Shown here piece after piece: positions 35,770-47,900 of a stretch of 64,000 nucleotides of DNA (positions within the stretch are counted from its first letter, which is position 1; every line of letters starts with the position of its first letter). The notes beneath the pieces were generated by a model. The model had not been told where the DNA came from. It did not search any database and saw nothing but the letters and a program-made list of their open reading frames with translations. The position numbers and the translations under genes were made by a program. The stretch is from Sipunculus nudus (Eukaryota > Annelida > Sipuncula > Golfingiida > Sipunculidae): assembly GCA_026874595.1 (NCBI GenBank), contig CM049314.1, positions 17,228,729-17,292,728 of the forward strand, in the 5' to 3' direction.

Positions 35770-36388
35770 ATTACCAAAAGCTTGCCGAAAGAGAAACGTT
35801 TTTAAATTAGTTGAATGATAAAAGAGTTGGAGATTTTCTAAGTGTAATGGAAAGTGAATTCCAAACTTTTAGGGCTATGAAACGGAAGGAACGTTCACCG
35901 ACTATCATATTACACTTTGGTATTTAAAGAAGATTTCCGCCAGCCGAGCGCAGCGTAAGCAAAGGCCGATAGGTTATTATTTTTTTTTTCAGATAAATAA
36001 AGGAAGTGAGTCATCACAACAGCAAATTTGTATTGTATGCGGTACTTTACGGGAAGCTAATGGAGCTGTTTGAGCAGCGGTGTGACGTGGTCGGTCTTAC
36101 TTAAATGAGACGCGCAGCATTATTTTGGATCATCTGTAAGCGAGAGACTAGCTCTGCCGGTAACCCAGCAAGAACTGAATGATAGTAATTCCGGCGAGGT
36201 ATTACTGTGGCGCAAATGAGCTGACAGCACGCATTAGTAAAGAAGAAACGCCGGATGGAAGCTATACGTCGGAGCTCGAGAAAGGCCGCACGACATATAC
36301 TACTGTTACAATCATGCATTGTAAAATTACAATCAATCTTAACACCTAGATACTTCACTGAATTTTGAAAAGGAACAGTGCATCCCTC
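35770..36388 (-). pseudogene. CR1/L2-like reverse transcriptase, C-terminal part (second part)
   Basis: Starts EGCTVPFQNSVKYLGVKIDC, continuing exactly where the 40849-41391 segment stops, then RRIASIRRFFFTNACC and AGLPAELVSRLQMIQNNAAR. After a stop and frameshift it reads KTDHVTPLLKQLH-stop-LPVKYRIQYKFAV (a Trp codon turned into TAG). The last part reads IVGERSFRFIALKVWNSL. These are the conserved thumb and terminal motifs of CR1/L2/jockey-group elements. It is dead by several stops. Confidence 0.83.
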
Positions 36389-36552
36389 TGACTGAAGAAG
36401 TTTTCGCTCATCGACCTTAGCCCTGCGTGCTCCCTAAGCATGTTCTCTGAGTCAACAAACGCGATGCCACACCAAGCCAAGCAGAGAGCCGCGAGAGACC
36501 GCCACCGAATATCCCGGACCGGTGACTTTGTAGGAAAGCTACAGCATCCACT

Positions 36553-37030
36553 AGTCCTGGGGCTGAGGAGGGTCCTGTGTGCAATCATATGTCCCCTAAT
36601 TTTGACTTCTGATCCAGGTAGGACACCCTTATGGGAGTAAAATAAACTTTCGGTAGACATCCTGGATCACGGGCAGAAAGGGTGAAATTCAAGATGGCGT
36701 CCAAGATGGCCGCCGAACCATTGAATCATATACAACTCGATAAGTAATTGAGGTAGGGGAATGATTTTGGTGTCTTTGTCTATGTTTTCAGGTTCAAGGA
36801 ATCTATTGAAACCATTTCCAAGACAATACCGTATTTGGTTTCGGTGATATTCAATATGGCTGCCAATATGGTCGCCGTACCATAAAATCATACATAACTC
36901 AAAAAGTAATTGAGGTAGGGGAATGATTTTGGTGTCTATGCCTATGTTTTAATGTCAAGGGATCTATTGAAACCATTTCCAAGACAAAACCGTATTTCGT
37001 TATATTCAATATGGCTGCCAATATGGCCGC
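36553..37030 (+). repeat. Left long inverted-repeat arm of the 4.46-kb insertion
   Basis: Matches the reverse complement of 40100-40715 with scattered substitutions and small indels. Further weaker units of the same CAATATGGCTGCC phrase continue to about 37770, so the left side holds more sub-repeats than the exact inverted match. Confidence 0.75.
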
Positions 37031-37779
37031 CATGGTTTTAGGGCCCAGGAGTCTCTTTTAATTATTTTCAAGTCTATACTGTTTCTGGTTAAGGGGATAT
37101 TTAATATGGCTGCAATGAGAGCAACCAATGAACCATTGGATCATGTATGACAATCCAAGGAATTAGAGTAAGAGTTGATATTTTAATGTCTTTGACTATG
37201 TTTTCAGGGTCAAAGAATCTATTTAACCCTTTTTTTTCAAGGCAATACCCGATTTGGTTATCTTGATATTCAATATGGCTGCCATTATGGCCACTGTACC
37301 ACTGCACCATGTCTTACTCTCCAAGGAATTAAGGTAGGGGATGATATTTTGATGTTTTGCCTATGTTTTAAGGGTTAAAGGATATATTGAAACTAATTTA
37401 ATGATAATACCGTATTGGGTTATGGTAAAATTCAACAATGTTACCACTATGGCTACCAATATAGCAGCTGCACAATTGAATCATGAGTAACTCACTAAAG
37501 AATCGAGACAAGATTGATTTTGTTGTCTTTTGTTAAATTATCAATGGTAAAAAACTACCAAATTCATCATCAGGCCGGTATCTTTTCAGGCTCAAGTGGA
37601 ATTCAATATGGCTACGGCCATGTCATTGAATCATCCAAAATTCACCAAGGAATACAGCTTGGTGATTGATTTGGGGGTCTTCAAGTTCAAGGTATCTATT
37701 GAAATTATTTGGTCGATAAAGTTTTTTATAATGACGAAATTTAATATGGCTGCCAATATGCCAGAGTGTCTTAACATTT

Positions 37780-39950
37780 AACGTAACATCTTTAGAACTC
37801 AAGCTACATTGACAAATAGTTGATTATAAGTTTTTGATGTAAAGAAATTGATGAAATCAACATATATCAACGGATAATACATATTTCTTTGCATGCAAGT
37901 TTCATATCTAATGGGTACCAAGTGCATCATAACTTATTCAGGTTTATTGTGTGCAACCTTCCACATTTCGATTTTACAGGGGTGCGTTTTACTTGCTTGC
38001 AATTCGCAGAATATAAAGCAGGGAAGTCTCTGCTTCCTGCATGACAATAAACACTAGAAAAACTAGTGTGAGTCTTATAGAATGCTTTAAGGTACGGCCC
38101 TGGTTAGAATTGTTTGTTGGTGGTAGATCATGAAGTGAAGTTCCTGTTCGTTGATGCTACATTTTGTACCGCAAATGATCGACAGTTGCTACGATTTCCA
38201 CGGGTTTGCACCTAAACAAGGCATTTTTCTGCATTGCACAGTCTTGTTTATTTCTATTCATCCGTCTGAAATCTCTAAGAAAGGATACTGGAGACAATTG
38301 CTTTATTGTTTTTGCTTTGGAACAGTGGTCCAAATTTGGTAGTAATCCCATTTCCAGTCAAGACCTGAATGGCTGGAAGAACATAAATATAAGCTGGCCG
38401 ACTCTTTTGTCGGATCATGAATTGGAATATACCTAGTTTTTGTCCCCAGTTTTCCCTCTGAGCCACAGTTCATTAAGTCCACTTGACACAAACAGATGTG
38501 AAAAGCACAATACAAGTACAATCACATCTGTTTTACCAGCGATGATAACGATCTGTTTCAGCTCATTTCTTCCGCCTGTTCATGATCAGAGACTAATGTA
38601 GGATGATGTGTGAGCGATCAATTTTCTGACCAACTGTGTCTTAAGGGAAATATTAACCAACCTGCACTTTTCTAGTGTAAAAAAAATTTCACTGGACACT
38701 TTCTGAGGAAAGCTTCAAGTTTTATTTTATTATTTGATGATGGAGAGAAACTGTCCAGATGCCTTAGTTGTTTGGTGTCCAGAGAAATATTGCTAACAAG
38801 AACAGGAGTTTTCAATGTGTGCCTTTGTCTTTCACAGATACCTTAATATAAGAGTAAAAAATGAAACCTATACGTTGTGCAATTTAACAACATATCCGAG
38901 CACCAAAATTCAGGAACTGTTCAAAAAGTTCCCTAAAGGTAGTAACATTGATTTTTATTAATTATATCATGACACCAACAACACAGCCTGTTGGCATATG
39001 TGATTGTTCCACTGGCAGAACATCTTTTGCTCTGGATTTGTCTCAAGTTCTGTCATTTTTTCATGTTTGTTGTTCTTTTAGCTGAGCAGACTGTACGTCA
39101 TTTGCCCAGGCAAATATCCTTAAAAACAAAAAATTGGGTCACTGTGATTTGTAATCTACTGGCTATAGGAACAAAAGAAATGATTTGTGCACCCTGAATG
39201 TCAGATTGGCAATTATAGTATCTAATAAGCCTAGAATCCTCTAACGCAACATAGGAGCTTCTGGAAATATCTTCAAGGAAATCTAAAGTTAATTCATCGT
39301 GACATATATTCTGCAAGCTACGGGGCTAAAAGATGATCTTGAACACCCAGACAGTCTGACTGGGTTCAAATGGTGTCCGTAAACCCTAGAATGTTTTAAC
39401 TAACTTCCAGGGAAGTTCTGGGTAAATCTCCTTTGAAACCTGAAATTAGGTTCTAATATAACATCCAGAGAGATCTTTGGAAAGTTTTTGTCAAATCCCT
39501 AAACTAGATCACTGTAATCTTAATGCTGTGAGCTAAAGGAAACGCATGAATTTAACACTGAAAGTCAAATTGGTACAAATTATTACAGTTTGACCTAGAA
39601 TCTTCTCACATAAAATTTTAGGTCCACCCTAAATCTCCATCAACAATTGAAACTGGGTCATGGTGATCTGTATATTGTGAGCTACAAGCAGCAAATCTAA
39701 TTTTGAGCACCCAGAAAGTCAGACAGGGCATCAGTCTTAAATGATAGATACAAAAAAATGTCTTCGCTAAAGTAAAGGGAGGTCATTGTAATGTCTCCTT
39801 GGACATAAAAAAATAAAGTCAATTGGACTTATGTTCTCCGAGACTTATGAAAGAACATGATTTGAGCACACAATATGCTAGATGTACATGAATTTTAGCA
39901 GTTATCAAAGAAACTTATATTGGCAGCTAATGTTAACTAACACCAAAACC
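37780..39950. other. Core of the 4.46-kb insertion, no coding signal
   Basis: Unique-looking AT-rich sequence between the two inverted arms. No frame longer than about 75 codons is convincing on either strand and no transposase motif is seen. Confidence 0.45.
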
Positions 39951-40099
39951 AAAAAAAAAATTTCTTGAAAATAATTCCAAGATTCCCAGACATTGAAAAC
40001 ATAGGCAAAGATACTAAACTGAATCCCCAACCTTAATTCTTATTGGCTTATCGGGCATGACTCAACTGTTAAGCCATATTGGCAGCCATATTGAATATC

Positions 40100-40715
40100 A
40101 TCGAAAACAAATACGGTATATTCTTGGAAATGGTTTCAATAGATTCTTTGACCCTGACACCAGGGACAAAGATACCAAAACATAACCCCTACCTCTATTC
40201 CATGGAGTGTCATACATGTTCAAATGTACAAGGGCCATATTTACAGCCATATTAAATATCCCCAGAAACAAAAACAGTATAGTCTTGAAGATAATTTAAA
40301 TAGTCCCCTGGGCCCTGAAAAACATAGACGATAACACCAAAATCAATCCCCTACCTTGATTCCTTGGCTTGCCATATGCGATTCAATGGTAATGCGGCCA
40401 TATTGGCAGCCATATTGAATATCACCGTAACCAAATACGGTACTGTCTTTGAAATAGTTTCAATAAATTCCTTGACCCTGAAAACATAGGCAAGACACCA
40501 AAATCAATCCCCTACCCCAATTACTTTACGAGTTATGTATGATTCAATGGTTTGGCAGCCATCTTGGACGCTATCTTGAATTTCACCCTTTCTGCCCGTG
40601 ATCCAGGATGTCAACTCAAGTTTTTTTTCACTCCTCTAAAGGTGTCCTACCTGGATCAGAAGTCAAAATTAGAGGACATACGATTGCACACAGGACCCTC
40701 CTCAGCCCCCGGACT
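40100..40715 (-). repeat. Right long inverted-repeat arm of the 4.46-kb insertion
   Basis: Contains the complement of the left arm: GATTCAATGGTTTGGCAGCC, then CTTTCTGCCCGTGATCCAGG and ACCTGGATCAGAAGTCAAAA. The outermost matching bases are GGACT at 40711-40715. Confidence 0.75.
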
Positions 40716-40848
40716 ACACAGCCGCAAAGGCAGAAGCAACCCACATTCCCTCTACCGATCCCAACAGCAGAGACCCAGTCATGTCATTCGAGAGCCGAAC
40801 CTGATCTTGTGAACGACAGTGTTTCGAGACGGATCGCCTTTTATACTC

Positions 40849-41389
40849 GCAGCCCTCAATGCTAATGGACTCACTGTCAATCATCCTTAGAAGGGGCTTA
40901 GGTCCGACAGACATAATTTCAGTCTTGTCATTATTCAATTTAAGTTTGTTGCTGGTCATCCATGATAGTACATCCTCAGTACAAGCCTGTATGCTGAACT
41001 GGACAGAGCTGAACTCACCTGGTTGACTATTTTTGACAGTTCAGTGTCATCAGCATACTTATGAAAAGAACAATCATGTACAGATATTATGCGAGATAGA
41101 AAGTGTGAGTATAAAGTGAACAATATAGGTCCTAACACGGATCCCTGGGGAACCCCGTACAACAAAGTACATGGGACTGATTTTCTACCGTCGACAATAA
41201 CAGCTTGGGAACGATTGGCGAGGTATGAAGTTAACCATGAAAGCGCGGTGTCGTGTATACCAAAGGTAATTTCTAGTATTTTAAGCAAATGGAATCATCA
41301 ACGTGTCAAACGCTGCACTGATGTCCAACAATGCAAGGAGAGAAACGCGTCTCTCGTCTGCCATCATCAGCAGACAATCCATGACACTC

Positions 41390-41391
<2 letters not shown>
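40849..41391 (-). pseudogene. CR1/L2-like non-LTR retrotransposon, reverse transcriptase palm (first part)
   Basis: Minus-strand reading gives SLLALLDISAAFDT (motif A), a frameshift, LLKILEITFGIHDTALSWLT, YGVPQGSVLGPILFTLY (motif B), FHKYADDTEL (motif C) and NKLKLNNDKTEIMSVGPK (motif D), ending ESISIEGC. The right end is cut at a (CA)n run near 41393, so the endonuclease part is gone. The reading resumes at 36388 (see 35770-36388), 4.46 kb away, with the three residues EGC repeated. Confidence 0.85.
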
Positions 41392-41392
<1 letters not shown>

Positions 41393-41427
<35 letters not shown>

Positions 41428-41442
41428 CATATATATATATAT
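41393..41442. repeat. (CA)n(AT)n microsatellite
   Basis: CA run followed by an AT run. It marks the right-hand break of the CR1-like reverse transcriptase. Confidence 0.92.
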
Positions 41443-42020
41443 ACTACATTAAGGTTCAATACATCCCAGTGAAAATGCTCTACCGTGCAGGGGAGCAATA
41501 ATAGTTGTATAGTTAGCTTGATTTCATAATGTATTACATGACTGTTTCGTGATCACAACAAAGAGATGTAATTTATGCAACACAGAGATATATTTCATCA
41601 TACGCAGACCAAAACAGAGCACATTAAATAAGAGAAGAGAACTGACCTCCACATGTAACCACAGGGCAAAGCACCTGCTGTTTAACATCAAGTAATTCTA
41701 CAAATCCCCACCAAATAAACACACTAGCTACCTGGACCACGAAAACCTCAACGAACCCAGTAACCCATGCTTAATCCAGCTAATTTATACGAAACTAAAT
41801 TCACACGTGATCATTTTAGTTTGTAACTTGCCAAAACAGTACTGTAGTACATTATGAAATCAAGCTGACTTTACACATAGTATTATATGTATATACTGTG
41901 AACATGGGTTACAGGGCCGGTTAGCTGTCATTCAAAACAAAGGTAACAACATTGGCTCTGGACACTCCTCGCTTGGCTGTTATCCGAGTTTCTGGCAACG
42001 GATACATGGCTACAATAAAA

Positions 42021-42120
42021 CACTGGCGCGTATCCAGAATTTTTTTGCAGGGAGGGATCAACGGGTGCCATGCATAAAGTCACCCCCCCCCCCCCCCACC
42101 CCCCACTGTATCCGCGCCTG
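42021..42120. mobile_element. Small MITE with CAGGCGCG ends, copy 2
   Basis: A 100-bp relative of 26056-26250: left CACTGGCGCGTATCC, right GTATCCGCGCCTG, with a poly-C centre and the shared TCAACGGGTGCCAT. It is bordered by A-rich sequence, so the flanking duplication is uncertain. Confidence 0.55.
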
Positions 42121-42147
42121 AAAAATTCTTAACGTCTTAAAGCCTTA

Positions 42148-42634
42148 AGCCTCGGTCACAACCGGGATACGGTCGCCGTACGGCGAGTGTTTTGGGCTAC
42201 TCCGTGCGGTAGACGCACGGCAACCGCGCGTTTTTCAGAGGCCGCAGGGTCTCCTCAACGACTCGTAACTGACATTAGCGCAAGCGGTTCAGTTGATGCG
42301 GCGGCCATGCGTCAGGACGCCACCTACGGACTCCGTGCGGGCACCGTATAGTAGACGTACGGATGTCGGAGAATACCCGTGCGATTTTTAACGCCTACTC
42401 GGCTACCCGAGAGACGTACGGTGTACCTGCGGCTATCGTAAGGGGTCTTTGCGGCTTCCGCAAGGTTAGCTTATGGCGTCTGTAGGGTTAGCTTACTTTA
42501 CCGTGCGAAGACCGTGAGAATGAGGAAGACACCTTGCCGTTCCCGCACGTCGGCCGCATAAGTATTCCCACGATTTCAAAAACTGAACGGTGATATACGG
42601 TGTGCGGTGGCCGCAGCGGGTTGTGACCGAGGCT
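42148..42634. mobile_element. CpG-rich TTA-flanked DNA transposon derivative (Harbinger-like)
   Basis: Sixteen identical terminal bases in inverted orientation (AGCCTCGGTCACAACC), flanked by TTA at 42145-42147 and 42635-42637. The interior is unusually CpG-rich, with many CGTACGG and CCGTGCG words. A three-base TTA duplication fits PIF/Harbinger-type elements; no transposase is present. Confidence 0.65.
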
Positions 42635-42637
42635 TTA

Positions 42638-43680
42638 GACACAACCCGCTGCGGTCACCGCACACCGTAGATTACCGTACGGTTTTTGAGACCGCAGGAA
42701 TACTAATGCGGTTTTCACACTGGCACCGTACGAACACCGTACGGGTATCGTAGTTATCCCGTACGGGTTTTGTTTCCATACGACCACAAGAGTTTGAGAA
42801 AATCGTATGTTTGTTGTGCATGCGCGGTACGACGGGCGTAGGGAGCTCGCACGGTCACCTTGCGTCCACAAGGAGTTTTTTTGTCATCCGTGCGGTACCC
42901 GTAGGCCGCCGCAAGGCGAGAACACGGCGCACTAACAGTCACTGCAAGACAGCGCGATTCATTTTACGGGATTAAAAAGGCGCTTGAGGTCTTGGAAAAT
43001 TCGTTAAGTCTAGAGGATCAAGGAGGTAATATGCCATATCGGGTTAAATCCACAGGAAAAGAACATGGTGGGCAAAGTAATGCCAAACAGACAGATGAAA
43101 TTTTTTGGGAGCTCAGCGAGGAGTTGAGGGAGGACCGCAGAGATGATCTCATATATTGTGAGAAGGACAAAGAGCTAAAAGAGGTAAGGTGTCCACTAAA
43201 AGTCCACAGCAGCTAAGATGATCTCTTGCCGTTCATGTTCATGCTCTAGATCCATGGTACCATCTGTAGAAGTCTCAATCGTGGAGGCGGTATATGTAGC
43301 ATCACATAAAATATGTCGGCATGTCAAAGGTATAGACCAAAATGAACATACCTTTGAAATTTGCGTATAGGGGGTATATTTTACCTAACGAGCCCGCACA
43401 CCCGCCGTTTATACCAACGGCAAGGTGTCTTCCTTATTCCACGGCATTCGCATAGTAAAGGGGGGGGGGGGTTAAGTCTGATATCACTGATGATGTCAGT
43501 CTCATCCTCATGGTCTTTCAGACCTGTTCATTCTTGTAGATTCTCAATGTCTCGGGTGGCCAAGTATAGACGTAAAAAATTGTACGGGCATCCTACGACA
43601 TCCGTACGTCTACTGTACGTAGCCCGTACAGAGCCCGTACGTGACTGCCTGAGGCGCGGCCGCCGCATCAACTTAAAGGG
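42638..43680 (-). mobile_element. Inverted, longer relative of the 42148-42634 element
   Basis: The start (CACAACCCGCTGCGGTCACC) is the complement of the previous element's end. The segments at 43385-43445 (AGGAAGACACCTTGCCGTT in complement) and 43590-43672 (AGTTGATGCGGCGGCC in complement) match its middle and left parts in the same order. About 600 bp between (42960-43385) is absent from the short copy. It holds a frame at 42992-43216 (IFWELSEELREDRRDD) that I do not recognise. Confidence 0.55.
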
Positions 43681-43689
43681 GCCAATCAC

Positions 43690-44635
43690 CTATAAAGCAT
43701 GTTGAAGTGACACAAAAAATAACTTCTTCCCTTTAAAATAAATTTTTACCTGCCAAAATATTGCCCTGAAACCGTTTGCTTGCTCCGTTCGTTTGCTTGT
43801 AAACAATTGTTAAAATCAGTGGACCGGGCGCGATCAAAGGTGTCAACTTAAACACGGCGCTTGCATCGTCCGGGCTACAACGTGTCAATCTAGAGATTCC
43901 TTGACTGATTTGGCCCCCCCCCCCCAAAATGCTATACATGATCCTGCCGGCTGAAACATCGGGTGTTGCGGGTCACAATCAGACCTCCGGTCACGCGGCC
44001 TTGTTATGATAAACAGACACACGTGGACTGTGTTTACCAACATGCAGAACAATAAAGCTGTTAAACAGCCGTACACGAGGTACTGAGACTGTGTGTTGGG
44101 ATGGTTTACCTAGGAAACTTTTGTATAAAGCAAAACTGAACTGATAGTGTGAAATAATAGGCATACTGTTGCACCTGATTATGTCCCTTTAGGCGTTGGC
44201 GCTAATCACAGTTAATGAAAAGTAGTTAAGAAACTAATCCGAGCATCTTGTTATGTCAACATAAACAATTAAAAAGTACTAGACTTTACCTAAGATTGCA
44301 ATCACAGTACATTTTTAATATTTAGGATCGTGCGGAGTCATATTTGTGCATAACGGCCAAGCAACAGTCGTGTGAATATTATTCTCAAATTACAGTAACT
44401 TTAAGTGCCAAGTATCTCTGTACAGAAGTTGTCGGAAGCAGAATGCAAAAGACTCTTTATCGTTTTTCTTTTTCATCAAAGAAAGAGAAGAAAGGGAGAT
44501 GTTACGAGATGATAAGTTACGAGTTAACTATGATAAGGCTGTGATATCTCGTGTACACAAGCCTGTGTGCTACATCACACTTTTGTACAGATTCCGATCA
44601 AACGTTTTTCCCGGTTGCACGTGTTCTTAGAAGAA
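43690..44635. other. Intergenic, no gene seen
   Basis: A mixed-composition stretch with a poly-C run (43915-43925) and short unsupported frames on both strands. Confidence 0.35.
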
Positions 44636-44960
44636 TTGAAACGATTTATATATCAAACGTGAGGGGCAACTTTGCATTATTTCCAAAATGGTTAAATGGT
44701 TCACAAACCTATATTTCCGTTTATCTAACCATGGAGCAAAGTTAAGGTCCCCACTTTTCAAACTCAATTAAGAAATGTCTTGAAACAATTTGTATATCAA
44801 ATTTGAGGAAAAAGTTTGCCGTAAATTTTGTTGTTCGCAAGAAACCATATATTTCCCATATCTGGAACATCATGGTCAAGGCCACCACCTTTCAATCTCG
44901 TCGGAGTTATTTTGATGATAAACAATTTAGTATTTCACTTAAGAGGGAAATATGCAATAC
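44636..44960 (+). repeat. Two-module dispersed repeat
   Basis: GAAACGATTTATATATCAAA at 44638 recurs as GAAACAATTTGTATATCAAA at 44783, with similar following text (GAGG..AACTTTGC / GAGG..AAGTTTGC). The open frames here come from these modules. Confidence 0.45.
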
Positions 44961-44999
44961 TTCAGACAATAAGATTGGTTTGAATATCTAGGTTTTACG

Positions 45000-47900
45000 T
45001 TCATTATCTATACCCTGTTATCGGATGATTAGATGTGGACGAAGGACAAAAACCTTTCGTTGATGCTCAGCATGGGCAAATTGTATCCCGACGAAAGTCC
45101 GCTTTTGGCTCGCCATATTTATAGACATTTTTTGACTGTTTTTGAATTCTTAACATTGTTTGTTTGTAAGCGGTTACACCATCATGCTTTGTTTAACCAA
45201 AACATTCCCTCATTTCTTCCATATTTTCATGCTCACTTTTAAGATAGGCTTCCATACAAACAATTCATGCACATGTATACCCAATATTATACTATGTGGT
45301 ACTAAATTATTGAAACTTGGTACATCTTGAACTAAAGGGTTACCCATAATTGTAATTAGTGTGCCCGAAATAAATTGTAATTAGACTCGAGTGCGATTAT
45401 TAATGTAGGCCTGTGCGTACGCGCGCTCATTGTATGGCTGATGCGGCGTATCATTTACCCTAATAAGGCGTATGTTACGGTTGAACTTTCATGCCTTCAG
45501 GAGAGTGAAATCACTGTATCCGTTTGGAGACGGGAATGCTGGCGGCTGTATTCTCCTTGACCTGACCGACAAATCAACTTCAAGTACAAATTCTGAAAGG
45601 TGTCCATGAGCAATTGAGGGAGACGTTCACTCCACAAAAAGGAAAATTCCTTTGGTAGTTTGTTTACGTTTTTTGTTTAACGGTTTAGACTTGTCATTTC
45701 ACGGCTTGAGACTTATTTTTCACGTTTTGTAAAATAAAAAAAACACACAATTTGGACTTTTTTCTAGGTTTGGGCTTTTTTTTCTTTTACTATTTGTCCA
45801 GATTCACGATTTGAGGTCTGACAGGGGCTGTTATCTTGCGAGAGGATACAGCTTCTCCGGAATGGCGTCATAGCTTGAATGAATTAAACTTGCACTTACT
45901 TGTTTTTTAAGTCTAACAAAAAGAATTCAAAATTATTATAATCAAATAATATATAGCGTTTAATCATAAAACAAGTCCTGAAATAAATCTAACATGATTT
46001 TATTAAAAAATATATCATGCATACATCACAAATGCAGAAATATGGTCACTATTAATTCCAGCTATAAATTCAAGCACATTATATCTCACATTGTTTTACA
46101 GCATGCTGCCTTTGCAAAGAGGACGCTACAAAAGAATAAACCAAAGAGGGTATAGAATGGGTGTCATCTCAAATAAAGCCTTGAAGAAATTCAATCAAAT
46201 CTGATAAACATGTCTTAAATGTGAAATTGATTTAATATATCTAGCCAGTTTAGGGTAACAGCAATATAGTCTTAACATGATCCATTTACCTAGGTTCCAA
46301 ATCTTGTGCAATCCCATTTTTCTAAGAATTCCCATAAGAATCTAAAATTTTCACACGGGCAGTAAGTGTGGTTGCTTTAGAAACATCCATTAAGTTGATG
46401 CTCTGCATGGTGGATTCCACAAGAACCACTGCGCTACCAGTCCAACTGGATCAGACATATACCTGAACATTTGGTGAATAAATTCTGTGTAAAATACAAA
46501 TGAAGGTAATTAGCAAGATTACTAGTTTTATAAACCTAATATTTCATGATTCTAAGATGAACAGATTTCTATAAGCTGTACTGTTGCCTAATAATCATAA
46601 TTACTGTATATATAATTGAGTATGATACAACTACACTTCATCAATGAGATTTTTCCCTGAGAGCAATTCATTTACATATACATGTATAGTGATAGATTTG
46701 CACAATATATAGAGAAATTAACTATGTTCGTTGCCTAGAAAAAATTTGCTGAATTTCAAGAATATTAATAAAACATAAAAAGTGTATCTGTGCAAAAAAA
46801 AACCCTGTGAAGACATCAAACATATTTTTCTTTCACATTTAAAGTACATTAATTAAAACTGCAAGTCTGAAAACAAAATAAAAAAAAAGCATTGTGAAAT
46901 AATACATAAAAAAGTACTGCATTCTGCAAATATTTTATGTACACATTAATGGCAAAAGAAGACAAATATAATGATCAATGTTAAGATAAAATCATAAACT
47001 AATTAATATTAATGAATAATTATTTCCAATATACTAACTCCATTACAAAACTCTATATGTTAATAAATATGAGGACAAGTTTCCTTAGAATAAGATAAAT
47101 ATTATTGATAAGTTTGTACACTGATATACATCTGTCTATACACAATTATATACAAGTATCTTGGTACCTTCCCACTACTAGTCTTCATCTGCAGCACCTG
47201 GTCTTTACATACACTGTGTAACCTCAGATTATATATCACTACACATGTATGTTTATAGCTATTTAAGTGCTTACTTATATTTGTACTGTCACCCGTTGCT
47301 GTTATTTTCAAACAAATTTAGGAGCATTCATTAACTGGAATTGTGCTATATTATTTTAGTTTCAACACTACAGCTCAGCAGAAAAGTGTTTCCAAAGATT
47401 ACAAACATCACAAAAATACTGACCATATTTTTTAAGAAATCACAGCAAAGTCTGAAATGACTGAACCATGATCACCTGGGTGTGATACTGGTGGGCCACA
47501 AAACAATTTTCTGTGAAGAAACCAGTCATGATGCTTCCTGTTCTAAATCAGCATTAGTGTTGACTGTACATTTTACTGCAAAATGTCAATAAACCGTAGT
47601 TCTGTGGAATTCATGATGCAATGTCTCTTTCTGTGGAAATGTATGCCAATAACAGGCAAAAGAAATATCTTGCTGAATATTTGTTACATATTGTTATATA
47701 GCTATTTTTGCCCAGGTATCCTACTGGTTTAGGATGTAAATAATACAACATTTTGATCATATGACCTGTGGTTATAGTTTCAACTGCCTCTCTACAGTGA
47801 ATACTTAAAACACGGAGGTACTGCAGGCATGCACAAATGAAATATGCATTTGCTGACACCTGATGTTGAAACCGGAAACTAACTTCAATTACACAGCACA

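Larger units (their letters stand above)
36389..40848. mobile_element. 4.46-kb insertion with long inverted repeats and 9-bp flanking duplication (Mutator-like, non-autonomous)
   Basis: Flanked by GCATCCCTC (36380-36388) and GCAGCCCTC (40849-40857), 8 of 9 identical and at the exact point where the reverse transcriptase reading is broken, so this is a target-site duplication. Inside, about 36553-37030 is an inverted copy of about 40100-40715 (GGGCTGAGGAGGGTCCTGTG opens both). Each arm contains sub-repeats of the phrase CAATATGGCTGCCAATATGG. The outer 130-165 bp on each side do not match each other, so the termini are asymmetric or have been altered. No transposase is visible. A 9-bp duplication and long inverted repeats fit Mutator-like elements; family assignment is inference. 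Confidence 0.7.

Noticed and set aside
40608-40865. Plus-strand frame MSTQVFFHSSKGVLPGSEVK and its near-identical partner at 36355-36660
   Set aside because: The similarity arises because both lie in the inverted arms of one insertion; the frames diverge outside the arms and carry no known domain.
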